This document shows, in pieces, positions 39,146 through 47,329 of a DNA stretch of 59,430 nucleotides. The notes beneath the pieces were generated by a model. The model ran no database searches and was not told the origin of the DNA. It worked only from the letters and a program-made list of their open reading frames with translations. Within the stretch, counting starts at the first letter, position 1, and the number at the start of each line of letters is the position of its first letter. This DNA is from Thermincola carboxydiphila (GTDB taxonomy: Bacteria > Bacillota > Thermincolia > Thermincolales > UBA2595): contig JAENZX010000006.1 in assembly GCA_016841045.1 (NCBI GenBank), forward strand, positions 1-59,430, in the 5' to 3' direction. The position numbers and the translations under genes were made by a program.

Positions 39146-40312
39146 ATGAAAATCACAGTAGCAGGGACAGGTTATGTAGGATTATCCAACGCTGTTCTAC
39201 TAGCGCAACATAATGAAGTAACAGCTCGTGACATAATCCAGGAAAAGGTGGACATGATCAATAGAAAAGAGTCCCCCATCATAGACAAAGAAATAGAAGA
39301 ATTTTTAGCTGCAAAAAATTTAAATCTGGTGGCAACGACCGATAACTATAAAGCGTATAAAGAAGCAGAATTTGTTGTTATTGCGACACCTACAGATTAC
39401 GATCCGGAAAAAAATTATTTTAATACAAGAACTGTGGAAAGTGTTATTGCCACAGTGCTTGCCATAAATCCCAAGGCAGTAATGGTTATCAAATCGACGG
39501 TGCCGGTAGGCTACACCGAAAAAATTAAAGAGCTTTTTGATACAAATAATATAATTTTCTCACCTGAGTTCTTAAGGGAAGGAAAAGCTTTGTATGATAA
39601 TCTTTATCCTTCAAGAATTATTGTCGGAGAAAAGTCGGAAAGAGCAGAGAAATTCGCCCATCTCCTAATTCAGGGAGCGGTAAAAAAAGATACTCCAATA
39701 CTATACACCGACCCAACAGAGGCAGAGGCCATCAAGTTATTTGCCAATACATATTTAGCAATGCGAGTAGCATTTTTTAATGAGTTAGACACATATGCAG
39801 AAGTTAGAGGATTAAATACCAAACAGATTATTGAGGGCGTATGTCTTGACCCCAGGATAGGCAGTCACTACAATAATCCTTCCTTTGGTTATGGGGGATA
39901 TTGTCTGCCAAAAGACACAAAGCAGTTAAGAGCAAATTATCAAGCTGTACCAAATAATATAATTGGAGCAATAGTAGATGCCAACAGAACAAGAAAAGAC
40001 CATATAGCTGAGATGATAATTAAAAGGAAGCCGAAGGTTGTTGGGATATATAGGTTAACAATGAAAACTCACTCTGACAATTTTAGGGCTTCATCAATAC
40101 AAGGTGTAATGAAGAGAATTAAGGGTAAAGGGATTGAAGTAGTAGTATACGAACCAGCATTGGAACAAGATGATTTCTATAACTCAAGGGTAATTGGAGA
40201 TTTAAGTGAGTTTAAGAAAATTTCAGATGTAATAGTAGCGAACAGAATGTATGTAGAGCTTGATGATGTTAAAGAGAAGATATATACGAGGGATTTATAT
40301 AACAGAGATTAG
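39146..40312 (+). CDS. ugd: UDP-glucose 6-dehydrogenase, short enterobacterial-like form
   Basis: Oxidises UDP-glucose twice with NAD+ to UDP-glucuronate. The 388-residue protein has the Rossmann start [44 protein letters not shown], and the catalytic Cys in [15 protein letters not shown]. Length and sequence are strikingly like Escherichia coli Ugd (388 residues), not the longer Bacillus TuaD type, which suggests transfer. ATG 39146 is preceded by GGGGGAG; an upstream GTG-like extension at 39116 is less likely. Supplies a uronic acid for the glycan. Confidence 0.94.
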   Translation: MKITVAGTGYVGLSNAVLLAQHNEVTARDIIQEKVDMINRKESPIIDKEIEEFLAAKNLNLVATTDNYKAYKEAEFVVIATPTDYDPEKNYFNTRTVESVIATVLAINPKAVMVIKSTVPVGYTEKIKELFDTNNIIFSPEFLREGKALYDNLYPSRIIVGEKSERAEKFAHLLIQGAVKKDTPILYTDPTEAEAIKLFANTYLAMRVAFFNELDTYAEVRGLNTKQIIEGVCLDPRIGSHYNNPSFGYGGYCLPKDTKQLRANYQAVPNNIIGAIVDANRTRKDHIAEMIIKRKPKVVGIYRLTMKTHSDNFRASSIQGVMKRIKGKGIEVVVYEPALEQDDFYNSRVIGDLSEFKKISDVIVANRMYVELDDVKEKIYTRDLYNRD

Positions 40313-40501
40313 TTTTTTGGAAAAAAACGCCTATTAGTCAGGGTGTAAACCAGCACGAAAATCACTGTTGGTGGGAGAATCTGTAATACTAACATCATTA
40401 AACCAAGTAATTTAGGCAGGATTCCGACTGATTTAGTCGAATAACAATTTGGTAATGCTTTTTTAGGAATGCTATTCTAGCTATTCTAGGAGGTCTTATT
40501 C

Positions 40502-42652
40502 ATGGCTAAGGTTAAATCCGGCCCCAAGAGTGCTGGACACGTCGATAAAGGTCGCAAAGATGTTAATTCAAAGCGGCTGCGTGATAAGGGTGTGGATGCA
40601 GTCTTTTATCTACTTCTGCCACTGCTTTTCCTGGCACCTTTTTTTCGGGGTTTATTCTTTTATGAAGAATTAAACGTAGCTCATATGTATACGGCAGTAA
40701 TTGCGGGGGTTTATTTTTACCTTAACCGTGATAAACTCCGTTTTTCTAAGAGTATCATGGATTATGCCGGGGCTGGGCTTGTTATAGCTTATTTGCTTTC
40801 GTCCTTTGTAGCTGTTAGCAGTCGGGGCGGTATTGGCCTCGTTATGAAGAACCTTAACTACTTCCTTGTATATCTGTTAGTGGCTCAGGTTGTAAAAAAC
40901 ACAGATCAGATTAAAAAAATCCTTATTACCGTCTTTACCTCAGGAGTAATAGTAGCTTTGATAGGACTAGGTAATTTCTTCGGAAGCTTTGAAACTGACG
41001 GTGGTGTTTTAGATGGGCTAATTTGTTCCACTATTCAGTATCATAATGCAACAGCAATCTTTCTCTTTGCCATAGGGATGTTGGGTTTGGCTCTGACCGT
41101 TTACTTTAAAGATGGGTTTGCCCGTACTCTAACTGCAGGTGCCACGTATGTTGCAATAATCACAGCAATGGGGGCAGGTTCACGGGGAGCACTGCTGGTT
41201 ACTCCTATAGCAATGCTGATACAGTTTTTAGGATTACCCAGGGCGGACAAGGAGAAATATTTTTACACTGTCCTTGCTGTAACGGTTCCTCTTGTTATTA
41301 CGTCCAAGAGTGTTCTAACCCTGAATGTTGAAAATTCAGATTCATATTATTGGGGAATACTGTTTCTAGGATTCTTTCTCAGTTGTTTAATACAGTTTGG
41401 CTTTGACCGGTTTATCAACTTAAGCGGAAAGACAAAAAGGGGTTATATCCTGTCTACCGGTGCCATTGTAGCAGTGGCCCTTGCTGCAGTTGTTGTGGTT
41501 AAGGGAGCCGAAATTATGCCTGCATCTGTAGTTGACAGGGTTAAGGAATTTAACTTACAGAACAACAACGTCCTGGACCGCTTTAACTTCTATGAAGATG
41601 CGGTCAAAGTAGTAAAAGACCATCCCGTACTGGGTGTAGGCGGAGGTGGGTGGAAATCCATTTATCGCTCGTACCAGAATTACTGGTATGATACTACTGA
41701 GGTACACAGCCATTTCTTCCAGGTATTGGTTGAAACAGGTGCATTAGGTTTTATCTTATATCTTTTACTATGGCTTGGGCTATTGATAAGCAGTATAAGG
41801 CTGCTTAGGAGTGCTTCGCCGGAAATGAAGTTACTGACATGGACAGCCTTTTCAACGGCTATTGGTATAGGGATGCACAGCGCCATCGACTTTACTCTGT
41901 CGCTGGGTGCGATAAGCATATTACTGTGGTTTCTTATGGGTCTGGTCAGAGCCGGTGAGGAACAGACCTTTGGAAATGACAACTATTTTTCTACTCCGGT
42001 ATTTGATACAGGTATAAGAAAGATTATTGGGATTATAATATCAGTAGTATTTTTTGCAGCCTCTGCCAGCTTTTTTTGGAGTACGCTTAATGTTAATAAG
42101 GCCATCGACACTTATCAACAAGGTGATCTGGAAGGTGCCATTGCAACAATGGAGTTTGCCGTAAAACTTGATCCCTATACAACAAAGAATCTTACGGACC
42201 TGTCAATTATGTACACGGAAAAAGCATCAAGGGGTGACGTCGGAGCAATCAGTCAAGCTCTCAGTGCTTCTGAAAAAGCAGTCCAAAACGACTCCGGGGA
42301 TGGCGAGGTCAGGTGGCATTTAGCAAAAGCCTATTACAATTCCAGAAATATGGAAAAAGGGGTACAAACGGCTGAGGAAGCTGTTAACCTTGCGCCATTT
42401 GTGACCAGAGGATATATTCAGTTGGCAATGTATTATAACGCAGTAGCGCAATTTTATTTACAGGCAGGCGACAAGGAAACGGCCCATATTTTGCTTGAAA
42501 AAACTCTGGCTATACCGGAGAGGATGAAAATGCAGGCCAGTAAGCTTGACGAAGAAGGCAGGAGACTGTTTAAAGGTACTCCGCTTGATGCGCCCAACGG
42601 AGAGCTGGATAAGATGCTCGCAGAAGCCAGGGGGCTTCTATCCCGATTATAA
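40502..42652 (+). CDS. Second Wzy_C/O-antigen-ligase family protein with TPR tail
   Basis: A 716-residue paralog of the protein at 22240, with the same plan: about 12 membrane helices, GAGSRGALLVTPIA, the loop GVGGGGWKSIYRSYQNYWYD with TEVHSHFFQVLVETGALGF, IDFTLSLGAISILLWFLMGLVRA, and a TPR tail (about 540-700). Lysine-rich N-terminus before the first helix. It could be a second oligosaccharyltransferase or the glycan polymerase/ligase. AGGAGG precedes the ATG. The 189-base gap before it holds only small stems (CCAGCA/TGTTGG and GACT/AGTC). Confidence 0.75.
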   Translation: MAKVKSGPKSAGHVDKGRKDVNSKRLRDKGVDAVFYLLLPLLFLAPFFRGLFFYEELNVAHMYTAVIAGVYFYLNRDKLRFSKSIMDYAGAGLVIAYLLSSFVAVSSRGGIGLVMKNLNYFLVYLLVAQVVKNTDQIKKILITVFTSGVIVALIGLGNFFGSFETDGGVLDGLICSTIQYHNATAIFLFAIGMLGLALTVYFKDGFARTLTAGATYVAIITAMGAGSRGALLVTPIAMLIQFLGLPRADKEKYFYTVLAVTVPLVITSKSVLTLNVENSDSYYWGILFLGFFLSCLIQFGFDRFINLSGKTKRGYILSTGAIVAVALAAVVVVKGAEIMPASVVDRVKEFNLQNNNVLDRFNFYEDAVKVVKDHPVLGVGGGGWKSIYRSYQNYWYDTTEVHSHFFQVLVETGALGFILYLLLWLGLLISSIRLLRSASPEMKLLTWTAFSTAIGIGMHSAIDFTLSLGAISILLWFLMGLVRAGEEQTFGNDNYFSTPVFDTGIRKIIGIIISVVFFAASASFFWSTLNVNKAIDTYQQGDLEGAIATMEFAVKLDPYTTKNLTDLSIMYTEKASRGDVGAISQALSASEKAVQNDSGDGEVRWHLAKAYYNSRNMEKGVQTAEEAVNLAPFVTRGYIQLAMYYNAVAQFYLQAGDKETAHILLEKTLAIPERMKMQASKLDEEGRRLFKGTPLDAPNGELDKMLAEARGLLSRL

Positions 42653-42671
42653 TTTCATCCGGGTTAATACT

Positions 42672-42701
42672 CACCCGCATTAATGCGGGTGTTTCTCTTT
42701 G
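42672..42701 (+). terminator. Terminator after the second Wzy_C gene
   Basis: CACCCGCAT (42672-42680) and ATGCGGGTG (42683-42691) form a perfect inverted repeat, followed by TTTCTCTTT. The next gene's GGAGG comes immediately after, so some read-through is likely. Confidence 0.7.
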
Positions 42702-42709
42702 GAGGACAT

Positions 42710-44251
42710 ATGAAACCGAAGACATTTACCTATTTGGTTCTGGCAGGTACTATATTAGCTGCCGCCATAGTATGGTATTCTTATTACAGTTCCAATTTTG
42801 TTGCATTGGCATATAATGACTCTATGGATTATGCCAGCATAGCCAGAAATATTGCCGATGGTGAAGGCTTTATTTCGAGCTATATTACACCTTTGGGTTT
42901 GGCCCACAAGGGGTTACCCCATCCAGACCTGTGGAGGGCCCCTATGTGGCCTGCTGCCATAGCCTTGTTTATTAAAGTCTTCGGTGCGATTGACCAGGCT
43001 GTAGCTTTGGCGGCCGGGTTCTTTTATCTGGCTGCTGTACCACTTGTTTATCTTTTAGCCAGGCGGCTATTCAATAATGCTGTAGCTATAGGAACATCAT
43101 TGGTTTACATCTTCAGCGCCCAGAATCTCCACTTCAGTACAGCTGGGCTCACCGAACCTATGGCCTTGTTCATGTTGACGGCAGTGATATTCATCATGTA
43201 TATGCAGTATTTCAGGAACCCACTGGGTGATATGCTGCTGGGTTTGACGGCAGGGCTTTTTTATCTTGCTAGGTATAACGCATTATTATTTATACCGGTT
43301 ATTGCTGTTGTCTGGTATGTCTTACGGAAACCCGCTGGTCTTAAGGCCGGATTAAGATTCGTAATAGCCTTTTGTCTAACTGTGCTGCCCTGGATGTGGC
43401 GAAATTATGCTTTAATGGGAAGTCCTCTTTTTTCCCTTCAAAAATACGAACCAGTGATGTTTACAGAAACTTATCCCGGGTACACCCTCTATACAATGTT
43501 TGAAAAAGTCAATGTGGCTGAGTTCCTTATGTCTCATTCTGCAGAGATATGGACCAAGATAGGCCAAAACTGGCAGGAATTCATCTACAACATATTTGCG
43601 CCGTCTTTTACCGGTATAAGTGCAGCATTGTTTGGCCTTTTTCTGCTGTCCCTGTTACTACCCTTTGGTGAAAAACAGAGGTACTTGAGACCGCTTTTAC
43701 TGATATGCTTTGGCCTGCAGCTTGCTGCTCTTATGGTGATTCATTTTATCCCGCGGCTTTTCTTCATGTTTGCTCCTTTTTATATCATGTATGGATTGGC
43801 TGCAGTGGAGTACCTTCTCGGACTGTTCAGCAAAAAGCGAAGTGTCACTTTAATTTCTATGTCACTACTGACAGCCTTGTTTATTTTCGCAAACCTGCCT
43901 AACTGGAGCGGGCCCAACGTAGATAAGCCGTTAATACGTGACTATTCTGCTTCTATTAAGAAAGTTACTCTCTTGGCCAAGAAGGGTGATCTAATCCTTT
44001 CCAATGATGGGCATATCCTGGCATGGTATGGGAATCGTTATGCTGCCAAGCTGCCTTATAGAACTGATATGCTGCCTGAACTGGAGAAGCTGGCACCGGT
44101 CAAACTTATTTACCTGAGTGGGAGGATGAGCTGGAATATGCCGGAGGCTGACGATAGCTGGCGGAAGGTATTCTGGGGCAGACCGCAGCAGTTGTATGGG
44201 TTTAGGCTGCTGGAGCGGTTTGAGGATGGGTCACTGCTGTATGGGCGGTAA
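42710..44251 (+). CDS. GT-C (GT39-like) membrane glycosyltransferase
   Basis: A 513-residue protein with about ten helices. The first loop contains LAYNDSMDYASIARNIADGEGF and LWRAPMWPAAIALF, and loop 2 has STAGLTEPMALFMLTAV, all typical of GT39/PMT-related enzymes using polyprenyl-linked sugars. Start at ATG 42710 with GGAGG upstream; a longer form would begin within the terminator stem. It differs strongly from the GT-C at 36975, so the two probably have different substrates. Confidence 0.82.
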   Translation: MKPKTFTYLVLAGTILAAAIVWYSYYSSNFVALAYNDSMDYASIARNIADGEGFISSYITPLGLAHKGLPHPDLWRAPMWPAAIALFIKVFGAIDQAVALAAGFFYLAAVPLVYLLARRLFNNAVAIGTSLVYIFSAQNLHFSTAGLTEPMALFMLTAVIFIMYMQYFRNPLGDMLLGLTAGLFYLARYNALLFIPVIAVVWYVLRKPAGLKAGLRFVIAFCLTVLPWMWRNYALMGSPLFSLQKYEPVMFTETYPGYTLYTMFEKVNVAEFLMSHSAEIWTKIGQNWQEFIYNIFAPSFTGISAALFGLFLLSLLLPFGEKQRYLRPLLLICFGLQLAALMVIHFIPRLFFMFAPFYIMYGLAAVEYLLGLFSKKRSVTLISMSLLTALFIFANLPNWSGPNVDKPLIRDYSASIKKVTLLAKKGDLILSNDGHILAWYGNRYAAKLPYRTDMLPELEKLAPVKLIYLSGRMSWNMPEADDSWRKVFWGRPQQLYGFRLLERFEDGSLLYGR

Positions 44252-44289
44252 AATAAAAGGTTGAGTTACAAAAAATGGAAAACTTTTTG

Positions 44290-44318
44290 TTGAGATTCAG
44301 GCTGATTTAGCTTAAAAT
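44290..44318 (+). promoter_or_regulatory. Sigma-A promoter for the coiled-coil gene
   Basis: TTGAGA (44290-44295) and TAAAAT (44313-44318) are separated by 17 bases, 46 bases ahead of the ATG at 44364. Confidence 0.55.
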
Positions 44319-44363
44319 AAGTATATAGTTATCGTAACGGAAAAATGGGTGGAGGAAGAAATT

Positions 44364-44717
44364 ATGCCTGATAAGGAATTATTTGATATGCTTAGAACAG
44401 TAATTCAAGAGGAACTAAAACCAATTAGGGAAGATATTAAAGCATTACAAGTAGGTCAGCAGGATCTTCAAGTAGGTCAGCAGGAGTTACAAGTAGGTCA
44501 GCAGGATCTTCGAGTAGGCCTGCAGCAGTTGCAAGCAGGTCAGCGGATTTTGGAAATAGGTCAGCAGAAACTGCAAAAAGAGGTGCAGACTTTAAAAAGC
44601 GGGCAGGATAAGCTCCAAAAAGATGTTGCTGACATTAAGAAGCAGGTTACTCATATCTGGAAAGACATTGGTAATCTTGAAAAACGTGTCGAGAAGCTTG
44701 AGGCCAAGGCGCAATAG
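44364..44717 (+). CDS. Heptad-repeat coiled-coil protein
   Basis: A 117-residue soluble protein with no signal peptide. Almost the whole chain is a coiled coil built of seven-residue units such as LQVGQQD, LQVGQQE and LEIGQQK, ending in DIGNLEKRVEKLEAKA. No catalytic motif. Start at ATG 44364, since GGAGGAAG just upstream is its ribosome site and the GTG at 44349 is too close to it. Own promoter and terminator, so a single-gene unit. Similar Gln-rich coils occur in unrelated proteins of unknown role; function not known. Confidence 0.7.
   Translation: MPDKELFDMLRTVIQEELKPIREDIKALQVGQQDLQVGQQELQVGQQDLRVGLQQLQAGQRILEIGQQKLQKEVQTLKSGQDKLQKDVADIKKQVTHIWKDIGNLEKRVEKLEAKAQ
44445..44570 (+). repeat. 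Six 21-base tandem repeats inside the coiled-coil gene
   Basis: Units of TTACAAGTAGGTCAGCAGGA type, 21 bases each, encode the heptad LQVGQQ[DE]. The first three are nearly identical at DNA level; later units diverge. In-frame length changes by slippage or recombination are likely. Confidence 0.85.
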
Positions 44718-44730
44718 ACTAGATTTAAAT

Positions 44731-44780
44731 AAGGGGCTTTGCACAATGAACCTATAGTTCTTTGTACAAAGTCCCTTTTG
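44731..44780 (+). terminator. Terminator between the convergent coiled-coil gene and manA
   Basis: AAGGGGCTTTGCACAATGAAC (44731-44751) pairs with GTTCTTTGTACAAAGTCCCTT (44757-44777) around CTATA with a few mismatches, followed by Ts. It may also stop manA transcripts from the other side. Confidence 0.8.
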
Positions 44781-44816
44781 TTGATTGAACTATTCACTTT
44801 GATGAGAACCCGTAGT

Positions 44817-45785
44817 TTAGGGCACATATGTGAGAATAAACTCACAATTGCCAACAATACTAATATCACCCAACCCTGCCGGTATCAAAAATGCATCGCC
44901 AAGAGACATTCTTTCCTGACCGTTTACGTACAATAAACTTCCTTCTCCGGCAATGACCATGATTACATAAAATCTGGACCCATCGACTTCCTGTCGGTAC
45001 TCCTTGAAAACAGAAATCTTTTCAACGTTAAACTTGCTGAAGCTGCATAGAAGCTTTTTTTCTGCACCTTCGAGTTTCAATGTATCTCCCTGATTTTCTA
45101 TTGGTAACCTTTTATTAAAATCAATAACGTCCAAAGCCTTTTTAACGTGCAGCTGGCGTGGGTTTCCAGTTTGGTCAACCCTATTATAATCATAGACACG
45201 GTAAGTCAAATCACTGTCCTGTTGAATTTCGGCCACCAGCAAGCCTGCACCTAAAGCATGAATAAGCCCGGCCGGGATAAAAAACACATCTCCGGTACGA
45301 ACAGGGACATAGTTAAGGAGCCTTTCGATGTTACCCGACTTTAAAGCTGATATAAAATCCGGTTTTTGTACCCCTTCTTTTAGGCCGTGCACAATCTTGG
45401 CTCCAGGCTCGGCATGTAAGATATACCACATTTCCGACTTTCCGGACTGTCCATTTTCAAAATTATAAGCATAATTGTCATCTGGATGAACCTGCACAGA
45501 TAGCCTGTCATTGGCATCCAGAAGCTTAAACAGCAGGGGAAACTTATGAGAGTTCACAGAAGTACCTAGTACTAGATCCTTTCCAAGCATTTTGAGCAAC
45601 TCCGGAATGGTCTTGCCAGTAAAGGATCCATTAGTCACTCTGCTAAGACCATTGGGATGGGCAGAAATTTCCCAGCTTTCACCTATGGTTTCATTAGGAG
45701 GAAGGTCCTTGTTAAAATGTTTTGCCAGATTTCTTCCTCCCCAGATTCTTTTTTGGAAAACAGGCCTGAATTTAAATGGGTACAT
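44817..45785 (-). CDS. manA: Mannose-6-phosphate isomerase, class I
   Basis: Zinc enzyme converting fructose-6-phosphate and mannose-6-phosphate. The 322-residue protein has RIWGGRNLAKHF at the start, the metal ligands in LSVQVHPDD (Gln, His), GKSEMWYIL (Glu) and IPAGLIHALGAG (His), and is of normal length for the short bacterial class. A GGAGAA site precedes the ATG. With manC divergently placed, it feeds GDP-mannose synthesis; no phosphomannomutase is seen in the window. Confidence 0.93.
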   Translation of the reverse strand: MYPFKFRPVFQKRIWGGRNLAKHFNKDLPPNETIGESWEISAHPNGLSRVTNGSFTGKTIPELLKMLGKDLVLGTSVNSHKFPLLFKLLDANDRLSVQVHPDDNYAYNFENGQSGKSEMWYILHAEPGAKIVHGLKEGVQKPDFISALKSGNIERLLNYVPVRTGDVFFIPAGLIHALGAGLLVAEIQQDSDLTYRVYDYNRVDQTGNPRQLHVKKALDVIDFNKRLPIENQGDTLKLEGAEKKLLCSFSKFNVEKISVFKEYRQEVDGSRFYVIMVIAGEGSLLYVNGQERMSLGDAFLIPAGLGDISIVGNCEFILTYVP

Positions 45786-45832
45786 AAGTTCTCCTCTTTT
45801 TATCTATTATTATGATATATTCTATGTAAACT

Positions 45833-45857
45833 GAAAGGTTCCTTTACAGGACCTTTC
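45833..45857. promoter_or_regulatory. Inverted repeat in the manA-manC divergent region
   Basis: GAAAGGTTC (45833-45841) and GGACCTTTC (45849-45857) form a stem with one G-T pair around CTTTACA. It lies 48 bases before the manA start in the 281-base divergent gap, so it may be an operator or an attenuator in the manA leader. The rest of the gap is AT-rich with no gene. Confidence 0.4.
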
Positions 45858-46066
45858 ATAACTTAATTTTATAATTGAAGCAGTCACAGTTTAATTCAAA
45901 TTATATTTAGTTTTATATTTGTATATATCCTGATTGTGGTTAAGCTAATTTGATAAGAAAAAAGGTTTTCACGCTATTAGCTTGAATTCTTACTATTAAA
46001 AATACATTTTGAATGTAGTTTTATATAAAATTTTACAAATTATTTTAATGTCATGGAGGTATAAAA

Positions 46067-47140
46067 TTGCTAACTGCAGTAATTATGGCCGGTGGAAAAG
46101 GTGAACGTTTCTGGCCCAAGAGCAGGACAAAAATTCCAAAACAGTTTTTAGGCCTGACGGGCGAAGATACTATGATTCAGGCGACTGTCAAGAGAGTTAA
46201 TAAGCTTATACCTTATGAGCATATATACATTATTACCGGGAAGGATTATGCTAAGCTTGCAGCGGAACAGATACCTCAGATTCCGTTTGAAAATATTATT
46301 GTTGAGCCAGAAGGGAGAAATACAGCTCCATGCATTGGTTTAGCAGCGATTCATATTGAAGAAGCCGATCCGGAAGCATTAATGGTTGTATTACCGGCTG
46401 ACCACTTGATTGGGGACGAAGAAAAATTCGTTAAATTACTTGAGTCGGCTGCAGACCTTGCGGAAGATGGCGAAAATCTGGTTACTCTTGGGGTTAAACC
46501 TGAGCGACCTGAGACTGGATATGGCTATATTCGTTTGGCTGACAAAAAAGGCGACTATAAAGGCAATCCGGCTTATGCCGTTAAAGCTTTTAGAGAAAAA
46601 CCCAATTTCGAAACTGCTCAATATTATCTTGAGTCCGGCGAATACCTCTGGAACAGCGGGATGTTTATCTGGAAGGTTTCGACCATCAGAAAAAAAATAC
46701 GTGAATTTATACCAGATTTGGACCTTGGCTTAGATGTAATTAAGAATGCTATTGGCTCAGATAATTATCAGGAGGTTCTTCGCAAAGAATATGCTGCTTT
46801 TGAAAGCACATCCATTGACTACAGCATAATGGAAAAGGCATCTTCGATATATGTTTTTCCGGGAGATTTTGGGTGGGACGATGTTGGTAGTTGGACATCT
46901 TTGGAGCGGCTCTTCCCAACAGATAAAGAAGGTAATGTGGTCAGGGGCCGGGCAATAGGTGTTGATACCAGGAACTGTATTATCGAAGCTTCTGGAAAGT
47001 TAATCGCCACCGTGGGTTTGGAAGATGTAATAGTAATTGATACAGATGATGTGATTATGATCTGTCCCAAAGATAAAGCTCAGCAGGTTAAGGAACTTTT
47101 GCAAAAGTTAAAAGAAGAGGGACTCAGAGATTATTTGTAA
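46067..47140 (+). CDS. manC: Mannose-1-phosphate guanylyltransferase
   Basis: Makes GDP-mannose from mannose-1-phosphate and GTP. The 357-residue protein begins with TAVIMAGGKGERFWPKSR and PKQFLGL (nucleotide-binding loop), then EPEGRNTAPCIGLAA, VLPADHLI with the metal-binding Asp, ETGYGYI, FREKPN, and WNSGMFIWK. There is no C-terminal isomerase domain, consistent with a separate manA. TTG start at 46067 follows a good ATGGAGGT site. Transcribed away from manA. Confidence 0.94.
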   Translation: MLTAVIMAGGKGERFWPKSRTKIPKQFLGLTGEDTMIQATVKRVNKLIPYEHIYIITGKDYAKLAAEQIPQIPFENIIVEPEGRNTAPCIGLAAIHIEEADPEALMVVLPADHLIGDEEKFVKLLESAADLAEDGENLVTLGVKPERPETGYGYIRLADKKGDYKGNPAYAVKAFREKPNFETAQYYLESGEYLWNSGMFIWKVSTIRKKIREFIPDLDLGLDVIKNAIGSDNYQEVLRKEYAAFESTSIDYSIMEKASSIYVFPGDFGWDDVGSWTSLERLFPTDKEGNVVRGRAIGVDTRNCIIEASGKLIATVGLEDVIVIDTDDVIMICPKDKAQQVKELLQKLKEEGLRDYL

Positions 47141-47155
47141 GTCTTGTAATTTAGG

Positions 47156-47191
47156 AATCAGCCGCATGTACAGGTGTGGCTGATTTTTTTT
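47156..47191 (+). terminator. Terminator after manC
   Basis: AATCAGCC (47156-47163) pairs with GGCTGATT (47178-47185), followed by a run of Ts to 47191. Confidence 0.85.
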
Positions 47192-47329
47192 AGGCTGGCA
47201 TAGAGGTAAAAAGCCCATTACAAAGTCGTATTTTGTCAAAAATAGCAGAAAAAGAAGGAATTATCATTTTGGGGGTAGAAATATAAGTTAGTAGAGGAAA
47301 TTTCTGCTGATTTAGAGGTGAATGCCTTC

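Noticed and set aside
44445-44591. Short direct repeats that could suggest a CRISPR array
   Set aside because: Repeats are contiguous 21-base coding units without spacers and keep an open reading frame.
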